Source: Eucalyptus grandis
Taxonomy: Eukaryota; Streptophyta; Magnoliopsida; Myrtales; Myrtaceae
NCBI RefSeq assembly: GCF_016545825.1
Contig: NC_052616.1
Span: 3,472,001 to 3,536,000, forward strand
DNA length: 64,000 nt
Reading direction: 5' to 3'
Notes under the pieces: generated by a model
Told to the model about the DNA's origin: nothing
Database searches by the model: none
What the model saw: the letters and a program-made list of their open reading frames with translations, nothing else
Shown here: piece after piece, positions 24,280 through 34,723 of the stretch
How positions within the stretch are numbered: the first letter of the stretch is position 1
Layout of the letters: every line of letters begins with the position of its first letter
Program-made: the position numbers and the translations under genes

Positions 24280-24286
24280 TATATAA
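24280..24286 (+). promoter_or_regulatory. TATA box of the PRD1 gene
   Basis: TATATAA lies 51-57 bases before the ATG at 24337. With the usual spacing this puts transcription start near 24310 and leaves a short CT-rich leader. It argues against the upstream in-frame ATG at 24250, which would lie before the TATA box. Confidence 0.55.
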
Positions 24287-24336
24287 CCTGCATCCTCGCG
24301 CCTAAATTCAAATCCTCTCTCTCTCTCTCAACGACG

Positions 24337-27300
24337 ATGTACTTCAACGATTCGCAAGAACCGGATTCCGAGCTCGCCGACGAAGTTGAATCCGACGAAG
24401 AAGGAGGAGAAGTTGCAGAGGATTCGTCGCCGCCGCGCTCCTGCTCGCGCGGCCACCGGCCGTCGCTCAACCTCCGGACGCGGCAGGGCGGCGGCATCTG
24501 CCTCCTCTGCCTCTCCAACCTCCTCGCCGCCGCCCCTCCGGCGCCCACCGTCCACGTCTCCTACGCCCTCTCCCAGCTCTCCCGCGCCCTCTCGGACCCT
24601 CCCTTCCTCCGGTCCCTCCTCGCCTTCCACGCCCGCCTCCTCGTCTCCCCTCTCGTCCGCGCGCTCTCGGCCTCCGACGACGAGCCGATCGCCCGCCAGA
24701 TTATCGACCTGGTCGTCCTCCTGTCCGGCGCCGGCGCGGAATGGGGGCTGGCCGGGGAGTTCGCGGCTAGGGTTTCGGAGCTGCTCTGCTCCCGCGCGCT
24801 GGGGTGGAGCCGGCGCCAGGTTTACGTGGTGAGCAAGGCTTCGCGGCTTCGATGTCGTGGCTGTTCGGTTCTTTTGGCGTGTGATGAGAAAATCGATGGA
24901 AAGGAAGGCCGATTGTCCGATTCAGCTCTCATTCGCGAAATTTCGGTTCCTTCTGTTCTCGTGAAACCGTTCTCTTGTTTGCCCGTTCGCATCTCTCTCC
25001 TCTCCGTTTCCTCTGTGCAGTGTTTGTGAAATTTTGATTCCTTTTGATTCCTTCTGTCCATGATGAACTCATTTTGCTCCTTTTCCGAAGGATAAGGTCG
25101 TTTCAATATAAGAATTTCACGTATCTTAAAGTAGTCGTGTCCCTTGATTGCAGCTCCACTGCTTTGGAATCCTTCTAAGCCACGGGACAACTGATATTTA
25201 TGCCTCGATCAAAGATCAACATGCCCTTGTTGTTCATCTTTTGGATGGTCTTCAATTGCCGAGGTAACAAGCAATGTATGACAAGAGATTGGGAATTTAT
25301 ACGTACGCTTGCACATATGGTGTTCAGTCATCTCGATTGTTGTGCTCATTTTGTCCATCCATGCAGCGATGATATCCAGGGGGAGATATTATTTGTGCTG
25401 TACAGGTTGTCGGTCCTCCAGCAGGAATGCGGGGATGGCGAAAAAATTGATCCTTTTGCTACCTGTACCCCAAGCTCATACGTTTATCGTTGGATGTCCT
25501 CTTGAAGACCCAAAGTGATGATGTTCGCCTGAACTGTGTAGGTTTGTCAACTTCTGTATTTGTCAACTTCTGTATTACTTGGAAGTGTGTTAAGATCACT
25601 GAGTTTCAGGTTGTGCCTATATGTGAGGTTTTGGCAAACTGGCGGTGATGCTGATCTATCATTAGATTGACAGTTTATAATTTAAATGATTGCCATCAAA
25701 TGAATTTAGTTATATCCATTCGAGACAATTCATTTGCATTGTCATTTATTACACTTTCTCCCAATACATATGAACATTAATCACCTGCCACTAATTTCGT
25801 TTTTCTTGGTCAGCACTTTTGTCGATGCTGGTTCAGAGAGGGTTTCTCAGAGATCCATATGATGATTATATGAGCAACTCGAGTTCTGTTGAAGCTGATA
25901 GTCTCGTACAAGTCACAGATGATTTATCAGATATCTCTTCCCTCTGCATCTTATTTTCAGAGGCCGTCAAAGGTCCATTGCTTTCATCAGATGGCCAAGT
26001 CCAAATCAGCACATTAGAGTTAATTACCTACTATTTACATGAACTAAATTCAGTCAAGCAGTTTCAACTTTTGGTGGAAGCAAATATTGCAGATTACGTA
26101 TTTGAAATTCTCAGGCTATCAGGCAAGTAATCTTTTACTAGATGATTGCTGTGTCATTTGTCATACACGAGAAATGTCATTAGCAATTAGATTATGCATT
26201 TGATGCCAATGGCCTTCTCTCAAGTTTATGTGGGTGAAAGTAGCCATTTGTTCATTTCTTCTATTTTATAAGTGCTTCTGAACGATATATTGGGAGACCC
26301 TCCAGAAACCCAAGTAGATTGCTTGTTTGTTTCTTCATGAGAAAACGGCACACATGGTCTCTGGCATTTCCAGGTTCAAGAAAAGAAATATTTTAGTGTC
26401 TTGTACCTTCTTTTATGAATTAACTAAAAGTATATTTCACTAAATTCCTTAATCCTCTATGATTGGAAATTCTCATTCTCGTGACAAAGGATTGATGCTG
26501 TTCATTGATGAATAGAATGCAAGGATCCTGTGGTCAGCTCTTGCCTTGGAGTTCTTGATCTCCTGTCAAATGCTGGACAAGCTTTTACACAGAGACTTGC
26601 AGTCGGCTTTGCTTCTCTAATTCCTGTCTTTGCTTATGTTGCTGAAGTGCCTTTTCATCCCTGTCAGCTTCAGCTACTGAAGCTCATCTTTAGTTGCATT
26701 TCTAACTGCCCTGGTGTGGCATCAACTTCACAAAGTGAACAATTGGCTGTTATTTTGGCAAGGATGCTTAGAAGATATAATGATGGTGAAGCAGGCATGC
26801 TTTCAGAATCATTCATGCTGGTATGCTCTATCTTGATGAGTATGATGAGTTTGCCAACTTCCCATGATGTCTCGAATCTAACAACATACATTCAAGAGTC
26901 AACAAAAGATGCCATTTTAGCTTGTCTAAGTGCCACCGGAGAGCACACAGACCTGCTCCCGCACACCTTGCTTCTGCTGAAAGAGGCCTATGCTTATGGT
27001 TATGAAGGTTACCCTGTCAACAACTCCAACAAGAATGGATTGCGACATTGGGTCATTGATATATGTAGAAGATGGCTACTGCCTTGGCTATGGACATCCA
27101 TCAAAGGGGAAGAGGAAGAGGAGGAGGAGACTGTTCTGTGCGTTCTTGATATTTTTCATGCAATACTTGTTCACAGCTCTGATGACCAAACCAGTGAATT
27201 CGCAGAGAACCTGATCTGTAGTTCTTGGTTCACCTTCTCATTTAGCTGTTTGGCTTTATATCCCACAGAGAGGGTGAAACACCGAATTTATTTGATGATG

Positions 27301-29959
27301 AGTTCACTAATTGAAGTTCTACTTGGAAATGATTGTGGGCAGCACATTAGGGATGCTGTGTCTTACCTTCCCTCTGATCCAAATGATTTGCTGTTTCTGC
27401 TAGGGCAACAGAGCTCCCATGATCTGCAATTATCCTTCTGTCAATCTGTGGCCCTACAAATTTTGTATTGCAGTTCTTTGTTTGATGAAAGGTATTTAGC
27501 CTGCCTATCCTGAATTCATGTATCTAGGCATATGATGTGTGTTTTCAATATGTCCAATTATTATTCTAGTGTGGTCCATAAATTCTTATATCATACTTAA
27601 CATAAGCATCTTTGGCAGGCTTGCAGCTGATAAAAAAGTTTTAGCTTCCATCGAACAATTTATCCTTGTAAATGGGTGTGATCTGACAGGCACAGCTATG
27701 AGTTCATCAACTGTCATTCAACTAGTTGCTCTGTATAGTCTGTATAGGGGTCTTGCCAAGATGAGCTACCAAATGTCATATAGTCCAGAAGCTGAGAGGC
27801 TCTTCATACAACTAGTCACCAAAAGAGAATGGGATCTGCTGTCTACTAGAATTCACCCAATGTCGCTTAAATGGTTGTTTCAACAAGAGAGACTCTGTGA
27901 ATCACTGTCTTGTCAGATCTTGAATTTCTGCAGAATTAGTCCCACATCTGACTATGCATTAATTGTCCATGGGAAAAAGGGTCGTGGTCTGGATGTGCAG
28001 TTGATTGCAGAATTGGTGGCAGCAGAAGACAATTATGCCGCAAGACTTTTTGTATACATATTTGAAGAGGTTGTTAAGGAAAATAATCAAGAGAATGACT
28101 TGACTTCTGTGTTGAGGCTTATGGAAGATGTCATACGTATCTTTCCCGAGGCTTCTAACAAATTTTGCTTGAATGGAATAGCAAAGGCAATTCACATCTT
28201 CTATAATGATTCAAGCCCTTCCTCACAGGTGTACACAGCCGTAGCAATTTTCATTTTCAACATATTGAGTTCGGTTGACTCAGATGCTCTTGCTGATGAT
28301 GAAGCTTGGGCTGCAGTTGCCATGAAGGTGACTGTCTAGATAACTTCACCTAGTATAAGTTCTGCCCTAGATTTCACTATTTACACAGGGTAGCTGACTC
28401 CACTTTATTTTTTCTGTTATTTATATATAGTTGATGGAACACTTGATTTACTCGGGTGACATAGGAAAGTCCTCTACTTGTTGCTTGATTCTTGGCATTT
28501 TGTGCTTGGTTTTACGCCACTCAACAAATGGAGCACTAGTGGAGGCTTCAAAAACTGTTCTTCTCAACACTTCGTTGGCATCAACCTTGTCCAGTGCTAT
28601 TCATGCGGTCTCTCCAGATGGACCAGCAATGTATAACATTGATGAGGGAACAGAGGCCGGAAAAACTTTAATACATGTGCTATTATTGCACTATTTTGCT
28701 TTTAAAAGGTTAGCTATCTCAACTTTTCAGTTTATCAAAGAAAAAGGTTAGCTATTTGATAGGATGTCCCAAATTGGAACTCCTTAAGAAAAAGTACTAA
28801 CACATGCCTTTCTTAGCATGCACGCTGTGTTACCGAGTGCAGGGGACTGGGATAATCTGATTGGTCAATCAACATGCATTGAGTCACCTCCTTTCTTAAG
28901 CATCAAGTGCCATGACTTGTGCAGGCTGATGCATTTCGGACCTCCTCTTGTCAAGCTCATCACTTCATATTGTCTATTGGAATTGTTTATTAGGTTATCC
29001 GAACAGAAAGAGAGCAAGCATGAGGACCAAAAATGCACGAATAAATACTGGATGTCACTGATGGCTCTATTGGAAGGCTTACTTTTGTACAATGATACCA
29101 GAGTGGCGATAAACAGTAGCCTTTGCCTCGCAATGATCTTGAAGTGGGAAATGCAGGAAGTAGCAGAAATATTCAACAGGAGAAGTATGTGGTGCAGATT
29201 GATTTTGGAAGAGTTGGTGATATCTCTGGCAGCTCCGTCTTTATCCTCTAAATCTTCCACTAATCATCACAAGGCTGCTGTCATTGTAGCTGTAGCACTG
29301 CTGAAGCTACCTAAAGTTCCAGAATGGATGCGGTCTGTGTTTAGTGATACCTTCTTGACTGGTATGCTGGGAAACCTCACAGGCAGTAATTTGAGTGCAG
29401 AGATTTTCCTCCTATTGCGTGAGCTGTTGAACTCTCAGCTCCTGGGTGCTGATCATGTGGCTAACCTAAACAGGCTGCTTCAGGTACTTTTTTTCCTTTC
29501 ATCTTGCTCTTGTACTAGTGTTACTTTCCCCTTGGCATGTTTCCCATGAGCTTGGTACTCACCTGCGTTTGAGTAGCTTCCTTATGTCCAGTCTTTGCAT
29601 TTTTCATCCTCTCCTCTGGATGGCTAGATATACACAACTTGTGTGGACAGTAAAAGTTGATTTCAACTACTGTTTGAAGAATGCGATGACAGGTAATGCA
29701 GTACCAATAACTTGATAAATCTTTAATTATACAGGAATCCAGGACTCACGCTTATCGCGAAAATATGAAAGATGAAAGCAAAGAGAAATGTCCGAAGAAG
29801 GTTATCGCCGTTGACGATGACATGGGAATGACTATCAATCTTCTCATTGATCTGATTACATCTGATTCACAACGAGCAGAGGTTTATGGAGGACTTCAAA
29901 TGGGCAACAAGAGATTGCTGGACGAGATAGAAATGTTTCAGGTCAACAGCAGCGGATGA
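24337..29959 (+). CDS. PRD1: PRD1, meiotic DNA double-strand-break formation protein (one frameshift)
   Basis: PRD1 is required in plants for SPO11-dependent break formation at the start of meiotic recombination and acts in the nucleus of meiocytes. I read nine exons: 24337-24828, 25154-25263, 25367-25541, 25814-26122, 26516-27491, 27619-28327, 28431-28708, 28817-29483 and 29735-29959. Family hallmarks in order are GHRPSLNLRTRQGGGICLLC, TVHVSYALSQLSRALS, GEILFVLYRLS, EILRLSECKDPVV, LPSDPNDLLFLLGQ and CRLMHFGPPLVKLI. The exons sum to 3941 bases, one short of 1313 codons plus stop, close to the roughly 1330 residues of Arabidopsis PRD1. Exon 3 loses frame between about 25454 and 25471. After one added base the reading PKLIRLSLDVLLKTQSDDVR continues. 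Intron 4 starts with GC instead of GT. I treat the gene as functional with a probable sequence error. Confidence 0.9.
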
Positions 29960-30884
29960 TGTTACGAGAAACTCATAGAGATCCGATGGTACTGTGGTAT
30001 CATATTTTCAATCGACAAAGATACTACACTAGAAGTTTCAAATGAAATCACACCAACATATAAAGTCATTAAACATCTAAATTACAAAAATTCCTTTGAA
30101 ATAAAACCTTAGGAGATACATAAACATTTAGCGACCGGAGGATGAGTATCAATATTCTCAATGAAGGGGCAACTATCTTGTTCAGCCAAACCATCGTCAA
30201 AGAGCATACCACGCAATTCTGGATATGCGTGAATGTTTTTTTTATCATTTATTTTTGGTCCCTCACTTTTTTGTCTTTTTTTCATCACTTTTCTGAGAGT
30301 GATAACTGATTGTTCAAACAAAAGCCTTCCTTTTCCTTCAAAACTGAGTCCTGATACCCTCTTTAGGATTTGGACGTTGTGGTTATATTCGAAATCACGA
30401 TAATCATAATCATAGTATGGGCGCACTATATACTTTGCTATGTGAATTAAGCTCGATTAGAAGTCGTCAAAACTCCCTCACGTAAGAGTACAAAAAGCGT
30501 CAGTATTACATCTATACAGGGGATAAACAATTCCCACAAAGTATTGGTCAATCTCGTTTATCTCGTAACTCCTCCACAATTGCTGGTGTAGACATGAATT
30601 GTAATCCATTTTTAGGACACGTTGGATATGGTCGTCGACTGTCTGAAACTTCGGCTGTCGCTGGCGGAAGCATAGATGATTCCGCATCAGGAATTGGCGG
30701 CTGGTAATTTTATTAGAAACATATCAAATTCTGAACGGGATACATTGGCATAGTCTGTTTTGTTAGATCGACGCTTCGTAACAGAAAGCCCAAGAAAACC
30801 CCCCTCAAATTCCTCGAAAAGTTTTTCCTTGACCCTAGGGAGGCAGCCACAAAACTACACTACTGTTCCTTATCCAACTGAGCC
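29960..30884. other. 3' flank of PRD1 and intergenic sequence
   Basis: This probably includes the PRD1 3' UTR. Minus-strand open frames at 30109-30426 (105 codons) and 30478-30687 (69 codons) match nothing I recognise and have no convincing splice connection. I do not call a gene. Confidence 0.4.
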
Positions 30885-31241
30885 TTACCATGACAGGAGA
30901 TTGTACTGATGCAGTTGTGATTCCCATTCTTCCATCCTCCTTGTCCTGAAGTTTTCTGCTACTCCTACAGAAGCACATGTATATCTTCTTCCATGGTGGC
31001 GCGGTCTCAGCTTGACTGCACGCCCCTCTCTTCTCTTTATTTCCATCTGCGAACTCGCGGCTCTACCAACCATTTCTCCTCCGGCGCCTGCTTTCTGCTT
31101 CCTCATGTGCAAATTCAACGCCTTCCAAATCACGCCTCCAATCTTCTCTTTCCAACTGGGCTTTCTTGATTTGACTCTGGCGCCATCGCCCGAAAAGAAT
31201 GCTTTGGCTTGGGATTCACATGCTACTCTGGACTTGTCCAT
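30885..31241 (-). CDS. Possible small basic protein of unknown function
   Basis: An open frame of 118 codons starts ATG GAC AAG TCC at 31241; the frame is open further upstream to about 31376. The product is Lys/Arg-rich with phrases such as KPSWKEKIGGVIWKALNLHM and ends HQYNLLSW. I see no known domain, signal peptide or membrane segment. The region is slightly GC-richer than its surroundings, as plant coding exons tend to be, and the opposite strand is also open for 86 codons, which weakens the case. It is downstream of PRD1 on the opposite strand. It may be a lineage-specific gene or chance. Confidence 0.28.
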   Translation of the reverse strand: MDKSRVACESQAKAFFSGDGARVKSRKPSWKEKIGGVIWKALNLHMRKQKAGAGGEMVGRAASSQMEIKRREGRAVKLRPRHHGRRYTCASVGVAENFRTRRMEEWESQLHQYNLLSW

Positions 31242-32530
31242 GTTTCCTTGTTCTGATTCTGGGTTGGAATGACCTATCTCTGCTTGTGGAATTACAAGAG
31301 TGTGAGGACTATGAAAATAAAACAACTGGAGAGATTTGGATGAGAAAGGATCGACTTTGTCCACAGTAATTACCAAAGTAATCCAAGAAATAAGATATAA
31401 TCAACTTAGGCCTTGGATCCCCTAACGACTGTGGTTAGTGCCATTTCTTACTAATAAATCCGATGGTTTAATCATGATTTCGAGTCTGATTTCATGTGCA
31501 AATCAAGCTTTCATGACTATCGTGACTGCCAAGCAAAGCTTGCTCCCGATCTCAGACTCTTGTTACCCGTCTGAAGCAACATCACATCCGTCGCCATTAA
31601 CCATATAATCCGGTTGGTCCATTGCCGTCGCCTACTGATTTAGCCAGGTTTGAACAATTCGACCACGCAAACATTCCTCTATAAATCATTATTATCTTGC
31701 TTCTAATAATCGGAGCACTCTTTTAAGACATGTCCTTCAACTTACGAAGCACAAACCAACTTTATCTAATTCGCTTATCTGCATCACCGTTACACCTAAG
31801 CCTCCCATTCATTCTCCAATTCGAGTTGCATAAGGCGAATCACACGAACCAGACATATAGCAAGTTCGACTTTCGTCTATCCCCGGCCTAATTCTACACT
31901 CAAATTATACGAAATCCCGAAAAAATAAGAGTAATTAGTTAAATATAAATTGTTGTCAATCATAAATATAAACGGTTATTTTTCGAAAAATAGTTTCTAA
32001 ATTTTGATTTTTTTTGTGAAATGAACGCACCCTTAGTGACATTTGACACCATGACCACGCAAATATCCAAAAGAAAGAACTACGTAAATAAGATAAAACA
32101 AATTCAATGTTTTCTCTTACCGCGGTGTGTACACCTCTCCTCAGTGAACCTCAACCTCAGGAACTGCTGCAATGGCGATCCGCTGATTCAAATTGTCTCG
32201 TCAACCTCAGTTGGAAAGTGAACAGTGGGTGAAAGGGTGTGTCGTTTCTAGGAAATTTAAAAGCAAGAAGAGATCCTTCCAGGTTGGAGGAAAGAAACAA
32301 AGAAGATTTTCTTTCCTATTTTTGAGAGAGTTCCCCACGATCATATTTTTCCTTTCCCTGGGGAAAATCAACCTGGAGGAGGATTTTTGGGTTTATTTTT
32401 GGAAATTAATGTTGTTCTTTATCCGGTAATTTCCTACGAAAATTTTAGAAATTCAAATGGCGGATTTGCTGCAGATCCCCCATCCAAAGCCACGATGACT
32501 ATATGGTTCACATGGTATTGGACCAAAAAA
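31242..32530. other. Intergenic stretch, no gene seen
   Basis: AT-rich sequence with scattered short open frames lacking any recognisable domain. I see no repeat structure strong enough to annotate. Confidence 0.4.
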
Positions 32531-32811
32531 GGGAAATTTACGAGTCAGTTTAAACTTATTATACAGTAATTCAGTCCTCAGCTTTGCAATATTGCCAATT
32601 TAGTCTTGAACTTTTTAGTCATTTCAACCAATTTTCACCAAATATTACTAATATGGTGATGTACCGCGTAGTACAACTAGTAATGACTAGAATATCATGT
32701 AAAAATTTTGGATGAAAATCAACCGAAAAGACTATTGAAATTTCGTGCAAAAGTTTAGGACTAAATTAGCATTTATATAATAAAAATTTAGAATTAATCG
32801 GGTAATTTTCC
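32531..32811. mobile_element. Small MULE-like MITE
   Basis: Starts GGGAAATTTACGAGTCAG and ends GGGTAATTTTCC, which pair as terminal inverted repeats. Inside are 'AATTTAGTCTTGAACTTTTTAG' and its inverted partner 'CAAAAGTTTAGGACTAAATTAG', so the element could fold back on itself. No coding capacity. Confidence 0.58.
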
Positions 32812-32982
32812 ATTAAAAAACAAAGAATCCACCGACCCAGGATGCTTGTAAAGCCAATCCACATGATTTGATAATTTCATGCGTTTGGATGGCGACATGT
32901 TCATGCAACAACAAAACATCTCCAATCGTTGACCGGAAAGAGGAAACTTTAAAAAACCAAAACAAAAAACATCAGCGGCTAG

Positions 32983-33012
32983 TGATACGACTAATCACTG
33001 AACACGATATTG
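32983..33012. repeat. 30-bp perfect direct repeat, first copy
   Basis: Identical over 30 bases to 33336-33365, starting TGATACGACTAATCACTG. The sequence after each copy (CATCAAAGAAAG and TATCGAAAAACA) is also similar, so the duplication is a little longer but diverged. The repeats bracket about 320 bases that include a GC-rich segment. Confidence 0.85.
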
Positions 33013-33149
33013 CATCAAAGAAAGAATAAGTACGTTGAGATGCGAACGGGGAGAAGTAAACGCAACGAAATGGTGATAGGATTAGGAGCCGAAGACAAAG
33101 GGAGTGAGATGAGATCTAGGATTTATTTTAGTAATTTTTTTAATATTAA

Positions 33150-33335
33150 AAGGTTCCAGGCCCGGTCGGGTGGGCGGGCGGGTGGATCCGCCCATGGAAC
33201 CGGGAACTGTGTACCCACCGGTTCCCATAAATTGGAACCGGGAACCGGACCGGTTCCCTCAAGAACCGCCGGTTCCGGGCGGTTCCGGTCCGGTTCCGGT
33301 GGTCCGGGCGGTTCCTAGGTATTTTGCACACCCCT
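33150..33335 (-). mobile_element. hAT-like terminal fragment with GGTTCCGG repeats
   Basis: GC-rich sequence built of GGTTCCGG and CCGGTTCC units ends TTTTGCACACCCC. On the minus strand that reads GGGGTGTGCAAAATACC, a form typical of hAT terminal ends. The left end of the element is not evident. The open frames across this stretch come from the tandem units and are not genes. Confidence 0.5.
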
Positions 33336-33365
33336 TGATACGACTAATCACTGAACACGATATTG
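33336..33365. repeat. 30-bp perfect direct repeat, second copy
   Basis: Exact match to 32983-33012. It begins immediately after the hAT-like end at 33335, so the junction between repeat and element is sharp on this side. Confidence 0.85.
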
Positions 33366-33724
33366 TATCGAAAAACAATAAGAAAGACCGTTTTCGTGCC
33401 TGCAGACTACGATCACTGATACGACACCCGTTGCCAATCGTGGGGTCCTGCGACGGTGACGGTCGTGTCTCCATAGATTCCAGCACGAGAGATATGATTA
33501 TCTCTCGTGCATTCGCGGTCGTGAGAGTAGTTGCCTGAGAACAAGACCACCTCGACCGTCACCTTGATCATCGCCGGTCGCCATCTTTATTTTGTTCTCA
33601 TTTTCTTAATTTTCTATCCCACGTCTCGTCCGATCAGGGTAAACCTATTTATCACAGTTTCTAGACGGGGATGATCCGATCTAGTTTAAATCTGGATTTT
33701 TACTTAGTCCCATCCTATGGGATT

Positions 33725-34185
33725 AGAGGTGTGCAAAAGAGCAGCCTAACCAAACTAGCCTAGAATTGATAGTTCCGGTTCTAATTTGTTTGAACTGGTG
33801 AGTACCGATTCGACTCCCGGTCCTAAGTATAGAATTGCTTTTGATTTTAATGTTTCAATATTTCATATCAATATCCCAATTTCCTCTTCATATCTCTCCG
33901 TCTCTCGCCTCATTCGTCTAGCGGTCTTTTCGCTCTCGGTGGCCTCTCATCTCTAAATCGCCTCCGGCCTCATTGCTCCCCACTATAACTCTTGCTCTCA
34001 GTTGCCTCCAGCCTCTAACCTCGTCGCTCACTCTCAAGTCTCACACCTCTTCTGAAGTGGAGACATTTCCACCGATTCCTTGGACCCGCCCGAGAACCAG
34101 ATCCAATTCCCAAGTGGGTCCATGAAATCAATGGGTGATCGATCCAATTTTTCAAAACCAATCCTTAGTGGGACCGATCACCCCT
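33725..34185. mobile_element. hAT-like non-autonomous element
   Basis: Begins AGAGGTGTGCAAAA and ends GACCGATCACCCCT, which reads AGGGGTGATCGGTC on the other strand, giving short terminal inverted repeats of hAT type. ATGGGA occurs just outside both ends but not at identical offsets, so the target duplication is uncertain. The inside holds GCCTC-rich sequence without a transposase. Confidence 0.52.
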
Positions 34186-34723
34186 ACATGGGACTACCAT
34201 TCCTACCCGAGCACAGCCATAGGGTAAAACATGACTAATGATCTTCGAGTGAACTTCGTACTTTCCAGCCAAAACAGAATCTAACTTCAGAAACTGACAG
34301 AGATCTCAATCTCATGGGAGAATAAAACAGAAGAATTTTACCTTTAAATTGTTGAACAAAGAGACATGAAAAATGCAAACGCCAACCCAGAAAAGAGAAT
34401 CAAAATGGGGAGATCGAGTACCTACAGCTTTCGCACAATCAAGATCAAGCATCTATAATCATCTATCATACTATGCAATGAAAAGAGACATACACAAACT
34501 CAAACTTTAAATGCACATTAAGCTCCGTCAAGCTATCATGCTCCTCTAGTTCTCAGTCGCCATACACACTAACTTGTGACATGTCTGTCTATCCATCGAC
34601 ATCAGCTACTAAGAGAACATATTTATCGATCAAGATTGACCGGAATGCAATATACAGTGACCCAGAAACAAGCTAAATTCAACACTAGCGTGCAAATCCA
34701 AATGAGCTGACCTGTCGAGACAT

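Noticed and set aside
24250..24336. In-frame upstream ATG giving a longer PRD1 N terminus
   Set aside because: It lies before the TATA box at 24280, and the extra residues do not resemble the family start. The ATG at 24337 fits better.
24386..24832. 148-codon Ser/Pro/Arg-rich plus-strand frame
   Set aside because: Out-of-frame reading of PRD1 exon 1, caused by its high GC content.
33010..33538. Open frames over the GGTTCCGG region
   Set aside because: Tandem GGTTCCGG units of a hAT-like fragment keep the frames open; no protein family matches.
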